The notes under the pieces were generated by a model. The model saw nothing but the letters and a program-made list of their open reading frames with translations, was not told the DNA's origin and ran no database searches. The translations under genes were made by a program, and so were the position numbers. Shown here piece after piece: positions 20,166-30,104 of a stretch of 64,000 nt of DNA; within the stretch, counting starts at the first letter, position 1, and each line of letters starts with the position of its first letter. This DNA is from Aquarana catesbeiana. Its lineage: Eukaryota; Chordata; Amphibia; Anura; Ranidae. The stretch is taken from the NCBI RefSeq assembly GCF_042186555.1, contig NC_133334.1:214640220-214704219 (forward strand), read 5' to 3'.

Positions 20166-20950
20166 GCGGTACGTGGTCACATGTCCTATCATCCAACAAC
20201 ATCCGGATCCTTTGGCTGCCCCCCTGTGTAAGCTGGAACGCACGCCAGCGTGGAGGAGACATGAAAGGCTTTTTTTGACTGCGAAGTCACCCTGACATGC
20301 AAGCAGCCCCAGTGCCGGGTAGGCACCCACCAATGTAAGCGGCCATTTGGCTTTTTAATTTGCTTATTTTTTTAATAAATGGTTTTACGCTATGGAGACT
20401 GTTTTTGTTTCCTATGTATCCTTATCCTATCTTGAATGAGCCTGACGGGAATGATCCATGCCTATAATACCAACCACAGCCCGGCCATCCATGTGAGCAG
20501 GCACAACCCTGCACAAGCACTAGTGACGCTCTTTTTAACTAAAGGAGTCATTGGCATCTGGTAAGCAGATATCTACTACTTCGAGGTGTTTTCCTTTTCT
20601 TTTGTTTCTTTGGTGATGGAAAACCTTTTGTTTACAGCAACAAGATTGGGATAATATTGAAAGATATCACTTCAACTACTTCAATCACTTTTTTATGTGG
20701 ACAATCAATCACTATATATGTTTTCACTAATGTGGGCACTTCAATGTGTAATCTAACTATGATTTGTCAATATTATGATTTTCATTTTTTTGGTAACACA
20801 GGAGATAGATTTATTTAGAGCACTTGAATAGTATGGGATCTAGCGCCCCCTAGCTTTCTTACATTTCCATTTTTTTGGTAATGCAGGAGATATATATTTA
20901 TTTTGGAGCACTTGAATATTATGGTATCTAGCGCCCCCTATCTTTCTTAA
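20166..20950. mobile_element. 785-bp insertion in L1 ORF1, unclassified
   Basis: Non-L1 DNA sitting exactly between two copies of a 167-bp piece of L1 ORF1. It contains two imperfect tandem copies of a segment ending in TCTAGCGCCCCCTA (about 20,840 and 20,930), an AATAAA-like site near 20,376, and no coding frame. No terminal inverted repeat was found. The duplicated target is far longer than any transposase makes. Confidence 0.6.
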
Positions 20951-21117
20951 CTTCCATCTGAGTGGCCAGCTGATGGAAGTCCGCTTGCAGAGCTTTGATC
21001 TCACTACGACAGGCTTCTTTGACCTCAGGGATCAGCAGCTTAAAGTCATCTTTGGTGGGTAGTAAGTGCAGTTGTTCCCACCAGGAGACCAGTTCATCTG
21101 TCCTCTGTAAGAATGGA
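20951..21117. repeat. 167-bp duplication, copy 2
   Basis: Second copy of 19,999-20,165; L1 sequence continues normally to the right of it. Confidence 0.95.
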
Positions 21118-21762
21118 TGAAATTCTGGGCAGAGCCTGATGGTGGGCTGGAGCTTGTGAGGGCGAGGAACACGGTTTAAACCATTCTCTCTGGTCCTCCA
21201 ACTGTATTGGTGGTGCTGGACACAGATGGTGGACAGGCGGGGGAGCAGGGAAAGGCAAGAGCTCCAGGCGAACCGTGGTTAAGCAGGTGGTGGTGGGTTT
21301 GCAGGAGCGAAGCGGTCCCTGTGGCTTTGGTGAGCCTGGGGCTGAAGATGGGGTCTGCAGGAGAGATAGGCTGCAGCCGCGACAGGGATTGTGAGCGGCC
21401 CAATTGGGATGTGGGGGGGAGTCCCCAGTGTTGGAAGGTGGGGTGCCTCGAAGGGAGAGTGAGTCGAGTCCAAGGCCATTATAGGGTGAGGGGACAGGAG
21501 ATGGACTCACCCGCGGTGTTGTGGGAAGTTTCCCAACGTCCTGCCAGCAAGATGGTGGCTGTTGTTCCCCCTGGTGTAGTGGAGATGGGCCGTGCAGTGC
21601 TGGCAGGGTTAATGTGCGTGCGGCGGGTCTGCCAGCAATACCGCTTGAGATAGTGTCTGTGGGGCCTGCTGTAGCCGTCCGCATCATTCCCAGAGCCTCT
21701 GGAGGAGGAGGGGGAGGTGGCTGTGTGGCATGCTGCAGCGCCATGATGTCTGTCTCCCGCAT
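21094..21762 (-). pseudogene. L1 ORF1 N-terminal region
   Basis: A 222-residue minus-strand frame beginning with ATG at 21,760-21,762. It is rich in Pro, Ser, Thr and Ala (a PPPPPPP run near residue 20), with no domain. Its position directly 5' of the coiled-coil makes it the disordered N-terminus of ORF1 or part of the leader. It ends at a TGA within the 167-bp copy, where the coiled-coil continues in another frame, so a frameshift is needed to connect them. The antisense frames here are shadows. Confidence 0.55.
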
Positions 21763-21973
21763 GGCAGATCCCAGGAGCGAGGAGAAATAGGACTGGATCG
21801 GGGGACCTTGTGGGTTAACGTGTCATGAGGTTTCACCCGTTTCTGTGATCTGTTGGCTCTATTTCTGCCCATTGGTGTGAAGCTGTGTCCCCATTAGAAG
21901 CTTCGCTGGATCAGGTCCGTGGAGAGCAGGGAGATCACACGTCCATTGCACTCAGCATCCGGCCACGCCCCCC
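21763..21973 (-). promoter_or_regulatory. L1 5' UTR with internal promoter (inferred)
   Basis: GC-rich leader between the element's 5' end (GGGGGGCGTGGCC at 21,973 on the minus strand) and the ORF1 start. L1 elements are transcribed from promoters in this position. No specific binding site is certain. Confidence 0.5.
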
Positions 21974-21988
21974 TTAAATTGTATTTTT

Positions 21989-22686
21989 GAGTCCTTACCA
22001 TAATAAATAAATAAAATATGTGCAAACTCACCATACATTCCCTTTGATGACCATTTTCTAATGTCTCAGCTCAATTAACAATTTTTTCATTATATCTTTC
22101 ATTTGAGCAAAGAAAATGATCACAATCAATATACCATGTGACACTTTTCCAGGAAAAGCAGTGTTAAGAAAATTCATTTTGAAAAAATGTACTTTGTTTA
22201 CAAAACTAAAAATCAAAAAGCAGTGTTTATATCTTTACTTTTTGTGTTTTTTTTTTTTTTAACCTCAGATAAGCTTTAACTGGAAAATACATCCAGGGGA
22301 AAACCGCAAGAGAGAAAGAAGAACCAGATTTGTGAAACTGCTGATGAGGATACATTGATTACAACATACAATTCTTAAATATAAATGATTTTCAAAACAT
22401 GTACAGCTGTTTCTGTGGCTGTGTATGAATTTACAAGTGTTCAGTTGCTCTTAAGGAAAGGGCGGGCAAATGGATTACCAGTGGAATGCATGAAGGAGTA
22501 CAAAGATGAGAGATAGATGCTTAAAGAGGAGCTCCAGTCTCCCCCAATAAAAATAAAAGTCAGCAGCTACAAATACTGTAGCTGCTGACATTTCATGTAA
22601 GGACATATACTTGTCCAGGGATCCAGCAATGTCCACACCCGAGCTGATTTTTCAATTGGCTTCAGGTGCAGGCGCCGGCATCTTAG
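21989..22686. other. Intergenic; small hairpin
   Basis: AT-rich, no gene. AGTCAGCAGCTAC and GTAGCTGCTGAC around 22,558-22,590 form a strong hairpin within a small interspersed repeat. Confidence 0.45.
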
Positions 22687-23133
22687 TTAAAGGGGCTGTA
22701 AACCCTCAAGGTTTTTAACTTTAATGCATTCTATGCATCCCAGCCCCCCCCAGAGCCACCCTTTTATTTACCTGAACCCAATCGTTCCAGCAACGAGGAC
22801 GAGCACAGCAGCTCTTGCTACTGTCTCAGGTCCTCATTGGATAGATTGATAGCAGCAGGAGCCATTGACTCCTGCTGCTGTCAATCAAATCCAGTAAAAC
22901 GGGTGGCGGGGCCGAGTCCTACTGTCTGTGTCAATGGATGCAGCAGCAGGACACGGGAGTGGCTCTCCGTGGGGGCACTCGAGAAGAGGAGGAGCCAGGA
23001 GCGCCGCTAAGGAACCCCAGAAGAGGAGGATCGGGGCCACTCTGTGCAAAACCCTTGCACAGAGGAGGTAAGTATGACATGTTTGTTATTTAAAAAACAA
23101 AAACAAAAAAAAAACCTTTACAACCCCTTCAGG
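22687..23133. mobile_element. MITE with AAAGGGGCTGTAAA ends
   Basis: TTAAAGGGGCTGTAAA on the left and TTTACAACCCCTT on the right form inverted ends like those of the element at 24,360-24,838. The interior is GC-rich with a CAGCAGGAG-type hairpin and no ORF. The right TTAA is not preserved. Confidence 0.6.
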
Positions 23134-24359
23134 GGAAACTGGCAATGAACCTTTCCAGCTTCACAGCTGGTTTCCTGCTGCACATGTGCAAGCTGCGCTG
23201 TGCTTTGTGAATGGTGTGTGTACCAGCAGGCTGTGGGGGTAAGGAGAAGGGTGACGAGCATCCTCCTAAATTGCCATGGGAAGCTGACCCGGAAGTGGGA
23301 GCGAGTACCTGTCAAAACCAGGTACCCGTTCTCCCCTCCTCCCCCCAAAAAGTGCCAAATGTGGCAGTGGAGGGGAGGGGATGTAAACAGGCAAAAACTT
23401 CCTCTTTTGGGGATGTGCGTCAGCATGGCATACTGATTAAAGATGTTTACGATGGAAACGTTAGTTTTGTTTCAGTTTAATTTGTTAAGTTAATAATTTT
23501 GTTCTTTATGTTAGAATGATTTGTTTTCGAATATGTTTTGTATATTCAGATTCGTTTCATATATTCCAAATCGATTCGTATTGGGAAGTTAGCTCGGAAG
23601 ATTGGATATATTCCTTTTAATGTGTTAATTTGTTATTTTGAGAGACTACTTATTCATTCTGTTTAGGTTGGATGGAGGTGGATCTATCAGACTCTCTAAA
23701 TCATAACATAACGAATAGAACAAAATTAGTTTTGGATTCATTCATTATGTTCTGATTCAGAGAGTCTGATGGATCCACCTCCATCCAACCCAAACACAAA
23801 AAGTAGGAATCATCATTATTTTTGACTTTTATAACTTACTATATTTATTGCTATATGTTTCCATTTCGAATGTAGTGCAATTTTTTATAGTTATGAAAAA
23901 TGTTAATGCAACATAAAAACAAATGGGTCGAAATCACTTTGGATCCTTTGTTATGTTGTTACGTTATTTCAGATGCTTCAAACATTTACAAAAGGCCCAA
24001 ACTATCGCATCATGCCATCCGAATGAAATGAATGAATACAAATTACTTTGTTGTTTCGTTATAATTTACTTTAGGTTCATTGAATTGTTACTATTGTGAT
24101 TCGGAGATTCGGATACATCCGAATCTCCAATAATGAAAATTTCATCCGAATTTCAATTCGTAATGAAACAAAACGCACATGTATTATAACATAGCAGAAA
24201 CAAACAGAAGAGGGTGACAACGTTCCATAGTATTAGGAGCCTGTGATTAGTGTTGTCAGCCTTCTACAGGAGTGCACAAAGACCATAAAAAATTACACGG
24301 TTTCCAAAACAAGTAAAAACGATACATTTCAACTCCAAACATGTATTCACCATGTTAAT
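23134..24359. repeat. AT-rich interspersed repeat with internal palindrome
   Basis: From about 23,460 to 24,180 the sequence is rich in GATTCG/CGAATC motifs on both strands. Arms GGATGGAGGTGGATC and GATCCACCTCCATCC lie at about 23,669 and 23,771, each joined to a CAGACTCTCT or AGAGAGTCTG piece. The open frames near 23.2-23.45 kb lack conserved features. Confidence 0.5.
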
Positions 24360-24838
24360 TTAAAGTGATTGTAAAGTCTCATTTTTTTTTGTATGAAAAT
24401 AATAATCACGTTATGCCTACCTTCTCTGTGCAGTGTATTGCACAGACCAGCCCAGATCCTTCTCTTCTCGGGTCCCTCTTCGGTGATCCTGGCCCCTCCC
24501 TCCTGTCAAGTGCCCCCACAGCAAGCAGCTTGTTATGGGGGCACTCGAGCCGAGCCGCAGCTCCCTGTGTCTATTCAGACACAGAGCCATGCCCCCTCAA
24601 GCTCCTGATTGGCTAACTGCCTTTGATTGACAGCAGCGGGAGCCAATGGCACAACTGCTGTGTCTCAGCCAATCAGGAGGGAGAGTGTTGGACGGCTGTG
24701 GCACTCGTGCAACATTACTGGATCGAGATGGGGCTCAGGTAAGTATTAGGGGGACTAAGGGGGGCTGCTGCACACAGAAGGTTTGTTATCCTAATGCAAA
24801 GAAGCATAACAAACCTTCTGCCTTTACAACCACTTTAA
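24360..24838. mobile_element. TTAA-flanked MITE
   Basis: Ends AGTGATTGTAAAG and CTTTACAACCACT are bounded by TTAA at 24,360-24,363 and 24,835-24,838. An internal hairpin pairs CTCCTGATTGGCT with AGCCAATCAGGAG. Part of the same family recurs at 55,228-55,455. Confidence 0.72.
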
Positions 24839-25569
24839 TGTTTAAATTTAAATAATTAATTTAAATAATTTATGGTTGATTCTTTTTTGGAATTACAAAC
24901 ACTGTAAAGTGTATCTTTTTTAAATTGTTTTTATATATTCTTTGTTTTATTTTATAGTAATATAAAAAAACATACTTCCCTGCAAGGGTATTCAAAAAAC
25001 AAAAGTGTATCTAAAGTGTATCTAAAACCTAACAATAACCTTCACTTATTTGGTCTCTTTTGGTCAGTCAATTATACCAACTAAAGTGTTTTATTAAATC
25101 TGTTTAATGAGTTAAAAAAAAATCTGATCTTGCTGTAAATCTTGTTAGCTGATAACTTCATGTGCTCTTTTTTTGTGCCTACTGTTATCAATTATATTGT
25201 TTTTTAAGGACTACAAAACCCTGCCCCTCCATGTTATGGACAGTGGGGTGGAGTGGGGAGGGGTTCCTTAGTCCTATAACTTGTTTCTCTGCAAATCCAT
25301 AAAAATCTAATCTTTAATGATGAAAAAACATATAAAATCCACAAATGACAAAAATGCACAACATCGATTACATGGAATGTCATAAAAATGTTATACACAT
25401 GGTAGTATCAAATATGAATGCCCAGATGCCCAACATGTTTCCGGTACGAGATGTTCAAATACCTTCATCAGGGGTCAGGGGTCCAAACAATTTTTAGCAT
25501 GCAAATATATTCCAATGTGATGATTCCATGTGAGTAGGCACTGAGGACCGAAGAGTCCATATTGATGTT
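24839..25569. other. Intergenic with a hammerhead-like remnant
   Basis: AT-rich, no gene. On the minus strand CTGATGA (25,471-25,465), an extra A, GGTA...TACC, then GAAAC and ATGTT resemble the hammerhead motif of Penelope-like termini, with one extra G before GAAA. Probably a fragment of such a terminus. Confidence 0.4.
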
Positions 25570-27260
25570 TAGGGATGAGCTTCGAGTTCGAGTCGAACTC
25601 ATGTTCGACCCGAACATTGGCTGTTCGCAAGTTCACCGAACAGCGAACAATTTGGGGTGTTCGCGGCAAATTCGAATGCCGCGGAACACCCTTTAAAAGT
25701 CTATGGGAGAAATCAAAAGTGCTAATTTTAAAGGCTAATATGCAAGTTATTGTCATAAAAAGTGTTTGGGGACCTGGGTCCTGCCCCAGGGGACATGGAT
25801 CAATGCAAAAAAAAGTTTTAAAAACGGCCGTTTTTTCAGGAGCAGTGATTTTAATAATGCTTAAAGTCAATCAATAAAAGTGTAATATCCCTTTAAATTT
25901 CGTACCTGGGGGGTGTCTATAGTGTGCCTGTAAAGGGGCGCATGTTTCCTGTGTTTAGAACAGTCTGACAGCAAAATGACATTTTGAAGGAAAAAACTCA
26001 TTTAAAACTACCCGCGGCTATTGCATTGCCGACAATACACATAGAAGTTCATTGATAAAAACGGCATGGGAATTCCCCAAAGGGGAACCCCGAACCAAAA
26101 TTAAAAAAAAAAAATGACGTGGGAGTCCCCCTAAATTCCATACCAGGCCCTTCAGGTCTGGTATGGATATTAAGGGGAACCCCGGCCAAAATTAAAAAAA
26201 AAAAATGACGTGGGGTTCCCCCTAAATTCCATACCAGACCCTTCAGGTCTGGTATGGATTTTAAGGGGAACCCCGCGCCAAAAAAAAAAAAAAAAACGGC
26301 GTGGGGTCCCCCCAAAAATCCATACCAGACCCTTATCCGAGCACGCAACCTGGCAGGCCGCAGGAAAAGAGGGGGGGACGAGAGTGTGGCCCCCCTCCCT
26401 CCTGAACCGTACCAGGCCACATGCCCTCAACATTGGGAGGGTGCTTTGGGGTAGCCCCCCAAAACACCTTGTCCCCATGTTGATGAGGACAAGGGCCTCA
26501 TCCCCACAACCCTGGCCGGTGGTTGTGGGGGTCTGCAGGCGGGGGGCTTATCGGAATCTGGAAGCCCCCTTTAACAAGGTGACCCCCAGATCCCGGCCCC
26601 CCCCCTGTGTGAAATGGTAAGGGGGTACATAAGTACCCCTACCATTTCACGAAAAAAGTGTCAAAAATGTTAAAAATGACAAGAGACAGTTTTTGACAAT
26701 TCCTTTATTTAAATGCTTCTTCTTTCTTCTATCTTCCTTCATCTTCTGGTTCTTCTGGCTCTTCTGGTTCTTCCTCCGGCGTTCTCGTCCAGCATCTCCT
26801 CCGGGGCGTCTTCTATCTTCTTCTCCTCGGGCCGCTCCGCACCCATGGCATGGGGGGAGGCTCCCGCTCTTCTCTTCTTCTTTTCTTCTCTTCTTCTCTT
26901 CTTCATTTTCTTCTCCGGGCCGCTCCTCACACATGCTGGCATGGAGGGAGGCTCCCGCTGTGTGATGGCGCTCCTCGTCTGACAGTTCTTAAATAACGGG
27001 GGGCGGGGCCACCCGGTGACCCCGCCCCCCTCTGACGCACGGTGACTTGACGGGACTTCCCTGTGGCATTCCCCGTGACGCACAGAGCTAATTATGGGGG
27101 GCCCACAGGGAGAAGAAGAGAACAGTGCCAGGGGAGGGGGGACTGCCAACAAAAGAGGTAAGGGGCTGCTATGTGCAATGTTGATCAAAGCAGGTAAATA
27201 TAAACCTCTTTTTTATTTGAATAAAAAAAACATATTAGCCTTTACAACCTTTGTAAAACT
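25570..27260 (-). mobile_element. Degraded hAT copy related to 27,469-35,543
   Basis: It starts with the same terminus, TAGGGATGAGCTTCG, followed by many TTCG/CGAAC motifs. It then matches, in reverse orientation, the right end of the complete hAT (for example GGACATG...CAATGCAAAAAAA, AACGGCCGTTTTTTC, TACCTGGGGGGTGTCTATA). Further in are a triplicated unit at 26,085-26,335 and a TTCTTC-rich tract (about 26,700-26,920). No transposase frame and no recognisable opposite terminus. Open frames here come from the low-complexity tracts. Confidence 0.65.
26085..26335. repeat. Tandem unit of about 95 bp, three copies
   Basis: Each unit has an AAGGGGAACCCC block, an A run, a GACGTGGG or GGCGTGGGG block, and an inverted pair CCATACCAGACC...GGTCTGGTATGG. 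Inside the degraded hAT copy. Confidence 0.8.
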
Positions 27261-27468
27261 TTGTGGCAAAGGAGATGAGTTTCTGCTGTGATTAGTCATT
27301 AGCAGAACAGAAGTGCACACAGCAAACATACATATCTGGATAACTTGAACCCGCAAACATGGGTGCCTTGGGACACTAAGCAAAATTTAATGTAAGAGAT
27401 CCTAGCTCTTGGGATTCATATGTAGAAAGGCTATCATACTTCTTAGAAACAAAGTTGATGATCACGAA

Positions 27469-27480
27469 TAGGGATGAGCT
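27469..27480 (+). repeat. hAT left terminal inverted repeat
   Basis: TAGGGATGAGCT; pairs with 35,532-35,543. TTCG motifs follow from 27,480 onward. Confidence 0.9.
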
Positions 27481-28009
27481 TCGTGTTCGAGTCGAACCCA
27501 TGTTCGACTCGAACATCGGCTGTTCGATCGTTCGCCGAATTGCGAACGTTATGGGCCGTTCGCGCTAAATTCGTGTGGCGCGTCACGGCCCATAATTCAC
27601 TGCGGCATCGCAGTGCATTGCTGGCTGATGATTGGCCAAGCATGCACTATGACCCGCATGCTTGGCCAATCACAGCGCCGTCAGTAGAGAGAGCTGTAAT
27701 TGGCCAAAGCCAGGGTGGCTTTGGCCAATTATGGCTCAGGGGATTTAGTACACACCCCACACTATATAGGGCCGCCTGCACGGCGGCCCTGTGTAGTGTG
27801 TGTTCCGGTGTGCTGAGAGATAGAGAGAGAGAGAGACAGTGTCATTTGATTTGAGTTAGATAGATTAGGCAGAACAGTCAGTCAGTTAGCTGCACTTACA
27901 GTGTATTGTGTATATATATGCATCCCAGGTGTTGCATATATATATATACACTGTATTCAGTTTAGCTAGATCCGTTCCTGTTATCTTCTATCTAGACTAT
28001 TTACATTTA
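27481..28009 (+). other. hAT left subterminal region
   Basis: GC-rich at first with an inverted pair TTGGCCAATCA around 27,630-27,675, then CACTATATAGG near 27,760, a possible TATA box, and a GA dinucleotide tract at about 27,820. GTTGCATATATATATAC and a similar string follow. It may hold the transcription start of the long transcript, by inference. Confidence 0.45.
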
Positions 28010-29170
28010 ATGCAGTGCGTCCTGCTCACAGTGTTCAGCTAGATCCGTTCCTGCTATTTACATTTAGTGCAGTGCGTCCTGCTCACAGTGTTCAGCTAGA
28101 TCCGTTCCTGTTATCTTCTAGACTATTTACATTTAGTGCAGTGCGTCCTGCTCACAGTGTTCAGCTAGATCCGTTCCTGCAATTTACATTTAGTGCAGTG
28201 CGTCCTGCTCACAGTGTTCAGCTAGATCCGTTCCTGCTATTTACATTTAGTGCAGTGCGTCCTGCTCACAGTGTTCAGCTAGATCCGTTCCTGCTATTTA
28301 CATTTAGTGCAGTGCGTCCTGCTCACAGTGTTCAGCTAGATCCGTTCCTGCTATTTACATTTAGTGCAGTGCGTCCTGCTCACAGTGTTCAGCTAGATCC
28401 GTTCCTGCTATTTACATTTAGTGCAGTGCGTCCTGCTCACAGTGTTCAGCTAGATCCGTTCCTGCTATTTACATTTAGTGCAGTGCGTCCTGCTCACAGT
28501 GTTCAGCTAGATCCGTTCCTGCTATTTACATTTAGTGCAGTGCGTCCTGCTCACAGTGTTCAGCTAGAGTCGTTCCTGCTATTTACATTTAGTGCAGTGC
28601 GTCCTGCTCACAGTGTTCAGCTAGATCCGTTCCTGTTATCTTCTAGACTATTTACATTTAGTGCAGTGCGTCCTGCTCACAGTGTTCAGCTAGATCCGTT
28701 CCTGCTATTTACATTTAGTGCAGTGCGTCCTGCTCACAGTGTTCAGCTAGATCCGTTCCTGTTATCTTCTAGACTATTTACATTTAGTGCAGTGCGTCCT
28801 GCTCACAGTGTTCAGCTAGATCCGTTCCTGTTATCTTCTAGACTATTTACATTTAGTGCAGTGCGTCCTGCTCACAGTGTTCAGCTAGATCCGTTCCTGC
28901 TATTTACATTTAGTGCAGTGCGTCCTGCTCACAGTGTTCAGCTAGATCCGTTCCTGTTATCTTCTAGACTATTTACATTTAGTGCAGTGCGTCCTGCTCA
29001 CAGTGTTCAGCTAGATCCGTTCCTGTTATCTTCTAGACTATTTACATTTAGTGCAGTGCGTCCTGCTCACAGTGTTCAGCTAGATCCGTTCCTGTTATCT
29101 TCTAGACTATTTACATTTAGTGCAGTGCGTCCTGCTCACAGTGTTCAGCTAGATCCGTTCCTGTTAAATT
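28010..29170 (+). repeat. 57/69-bp tandem array in hAT
   Basis: About 19 units of AGTGCAGTGCGTCCTGCTCA...TTCCTG. Short units are 57 bp; long ones carry a 12-base insert (TTATCTTCTAGA-like) giving 69 bp. Both lengths are multiples of three, so one frame stays open for 387 codons with unit RPAHSVQLDPFLLFTFSAV. Units are nearly identical, implying recent expansion. I do not call it a gene. Confidence 0.95.
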
Positions 29171-30065
29171 CCTACTGACAGGCAGGCTTGTCTGGTTACA
29201 GTATATAAAGCTACCTGAAGAAAATTACAGGTGTTCTATTTGATCCTATTAGTACCACGGTCAGGCAGCTAGACTATTTACATTTAGTACAGTGCGTCCT
29301 GCTCACAGTGTTCAGCTAGATCCGTTCCTGTTATCTTCCTACTGACAGGCAGGCTTGTCTGGTTACAGTATATAAAGCTACCTGAAGAAAATTACAGGTG
29401 TTCTATTTGATCCTATTAGTACCACGGTCAGGCAGCTAGACTATTTACATTTAGTACAGTGCGTCCTGCTCACAGTGTACAGCTAGATCCGTTCCTGTTA
29501 TCTTCCTACTGACAGGCAGGCTTGTCTGGTTACAGTATATAAAGCTACCTGAAGAAAATTACAGGTGTTCTATTTGATCCTATTAGTACCACGGTCAGGC
29601 AGCTAGACTATTTACATTTAGTACAGTGCGTCCTGCTCACAGTGTTCAGCTAGATCCGTTCCTGTTATCTTCCTACTGACAGGCAGGCTTGTCTGGTTAC
29701 AGTATATAAAGCTACCTGAAGAAAATTACAGGTGTTCTATTTGATCCTATTAGTACCACGGTCAGGCAGCTAGACTATTTACATTTAGTACAGTGCGTCC
29801 TGCTCACAGTGTACAGCTAGATCCGTTCCTGTTATCTTCCTACTGACAGGCAGGCTTGTCTGGTTACAGTATATAAAGCTACCTGAAGAAAATTACAGGT
29901 GTTCTATTTGATCCTATTAGTACCACGGTCAGGCAGCTAGACTATTTACATTTAGTACAGTGCGTCCTGCTCACAGTGTTCAGCTAGATCCGTTCCTGTT
30001 ATCTTCCTACTGACAGGCAGGCTTGTCTGGTTACAGTATATAAAGCTACTTGAAGAAAATTACAG
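29171..30065 (+). repeat. 167-bp tandem array with TATA motif in every unit
   Basis: CCTACTGACAGG begins at 29,171, 29,338, 29,505, 29,672, 29,839 and 30,006, an exact 167-bp period. Every unit includes CAGTATATAAAGCTAC, and each of the full ones also contains one copy of the 57-bp unit. The last, partial unit runs into the transposase 5' region, putting a TATA-like box about 70 bases before the ATG at 30,105. Confidence 0.95.
30030..30045 (+). promoter_or_regulatory. Possible TATA box of hAT transposase
   Basis: CAGTATATAAAGCTAC in the last 167-bp unit, about 65-70 bases upstream of the ATG at 30,105. A plausible core promoter, repeated at 167-bp spacing in the five preceding units. Function is inferred. 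Confidence 0.4.
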
Positions 30066-30104
30066 GTGTTCTATCCCAGCTTAGTGCAGCTACAGGCCAT
30101 TAGT

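Larger units (their letters stand above)
10494..21988 (-). mobile_element. L1-type LINE with 15-bp target duplication, interrupted
   Basis: A minus-strand L1-type non-LTR retrotransposon bounded by TTAAATTGTATTTTT at 10,494-10,508 and 21,974-21,988. Its 3' end on the left opens in a short T run (poly-A on the minus strand). Its 5' end on the right begins GGGGGGCGTGGCC and is followed by a GC-rich leader, so the insertion was originally full length. Three later events broke it: an insertion of about 0.55 kb near 13.2-13.76 kb, a Penelope-like element at 14,066-19,561, and a 785-bp insertion at 20,166-20,950. The endonuclease half of ORF2 is missing at the Penelope junction. Confidence 0.85.

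Noticed and set aside
21207..21653. 148-codon plus-strand frame
   Set aside because: Antisense shadow of the proline-rich L1 ORF1 N-terminus.
26049..26980. Several 90-150-codon frames on both strands
   Set aside because: They cross a triplicated 95-bp unit and a TTCTTC-rich tract in a degraded hAT copy; low complexity.
28015..29178. 387-codon open frame of 19/23-residue repeats
   Set aside because: It lies wholly within a tandem DNA array of unit length divisible by three; no start context or conserved domain.
30066..30104. Thirteen extra N-terminal codons of the transposase
   Set aside because: The extension starts at GTG; the ATG at 30,105 with A at -3 is the better eukaryotic start.
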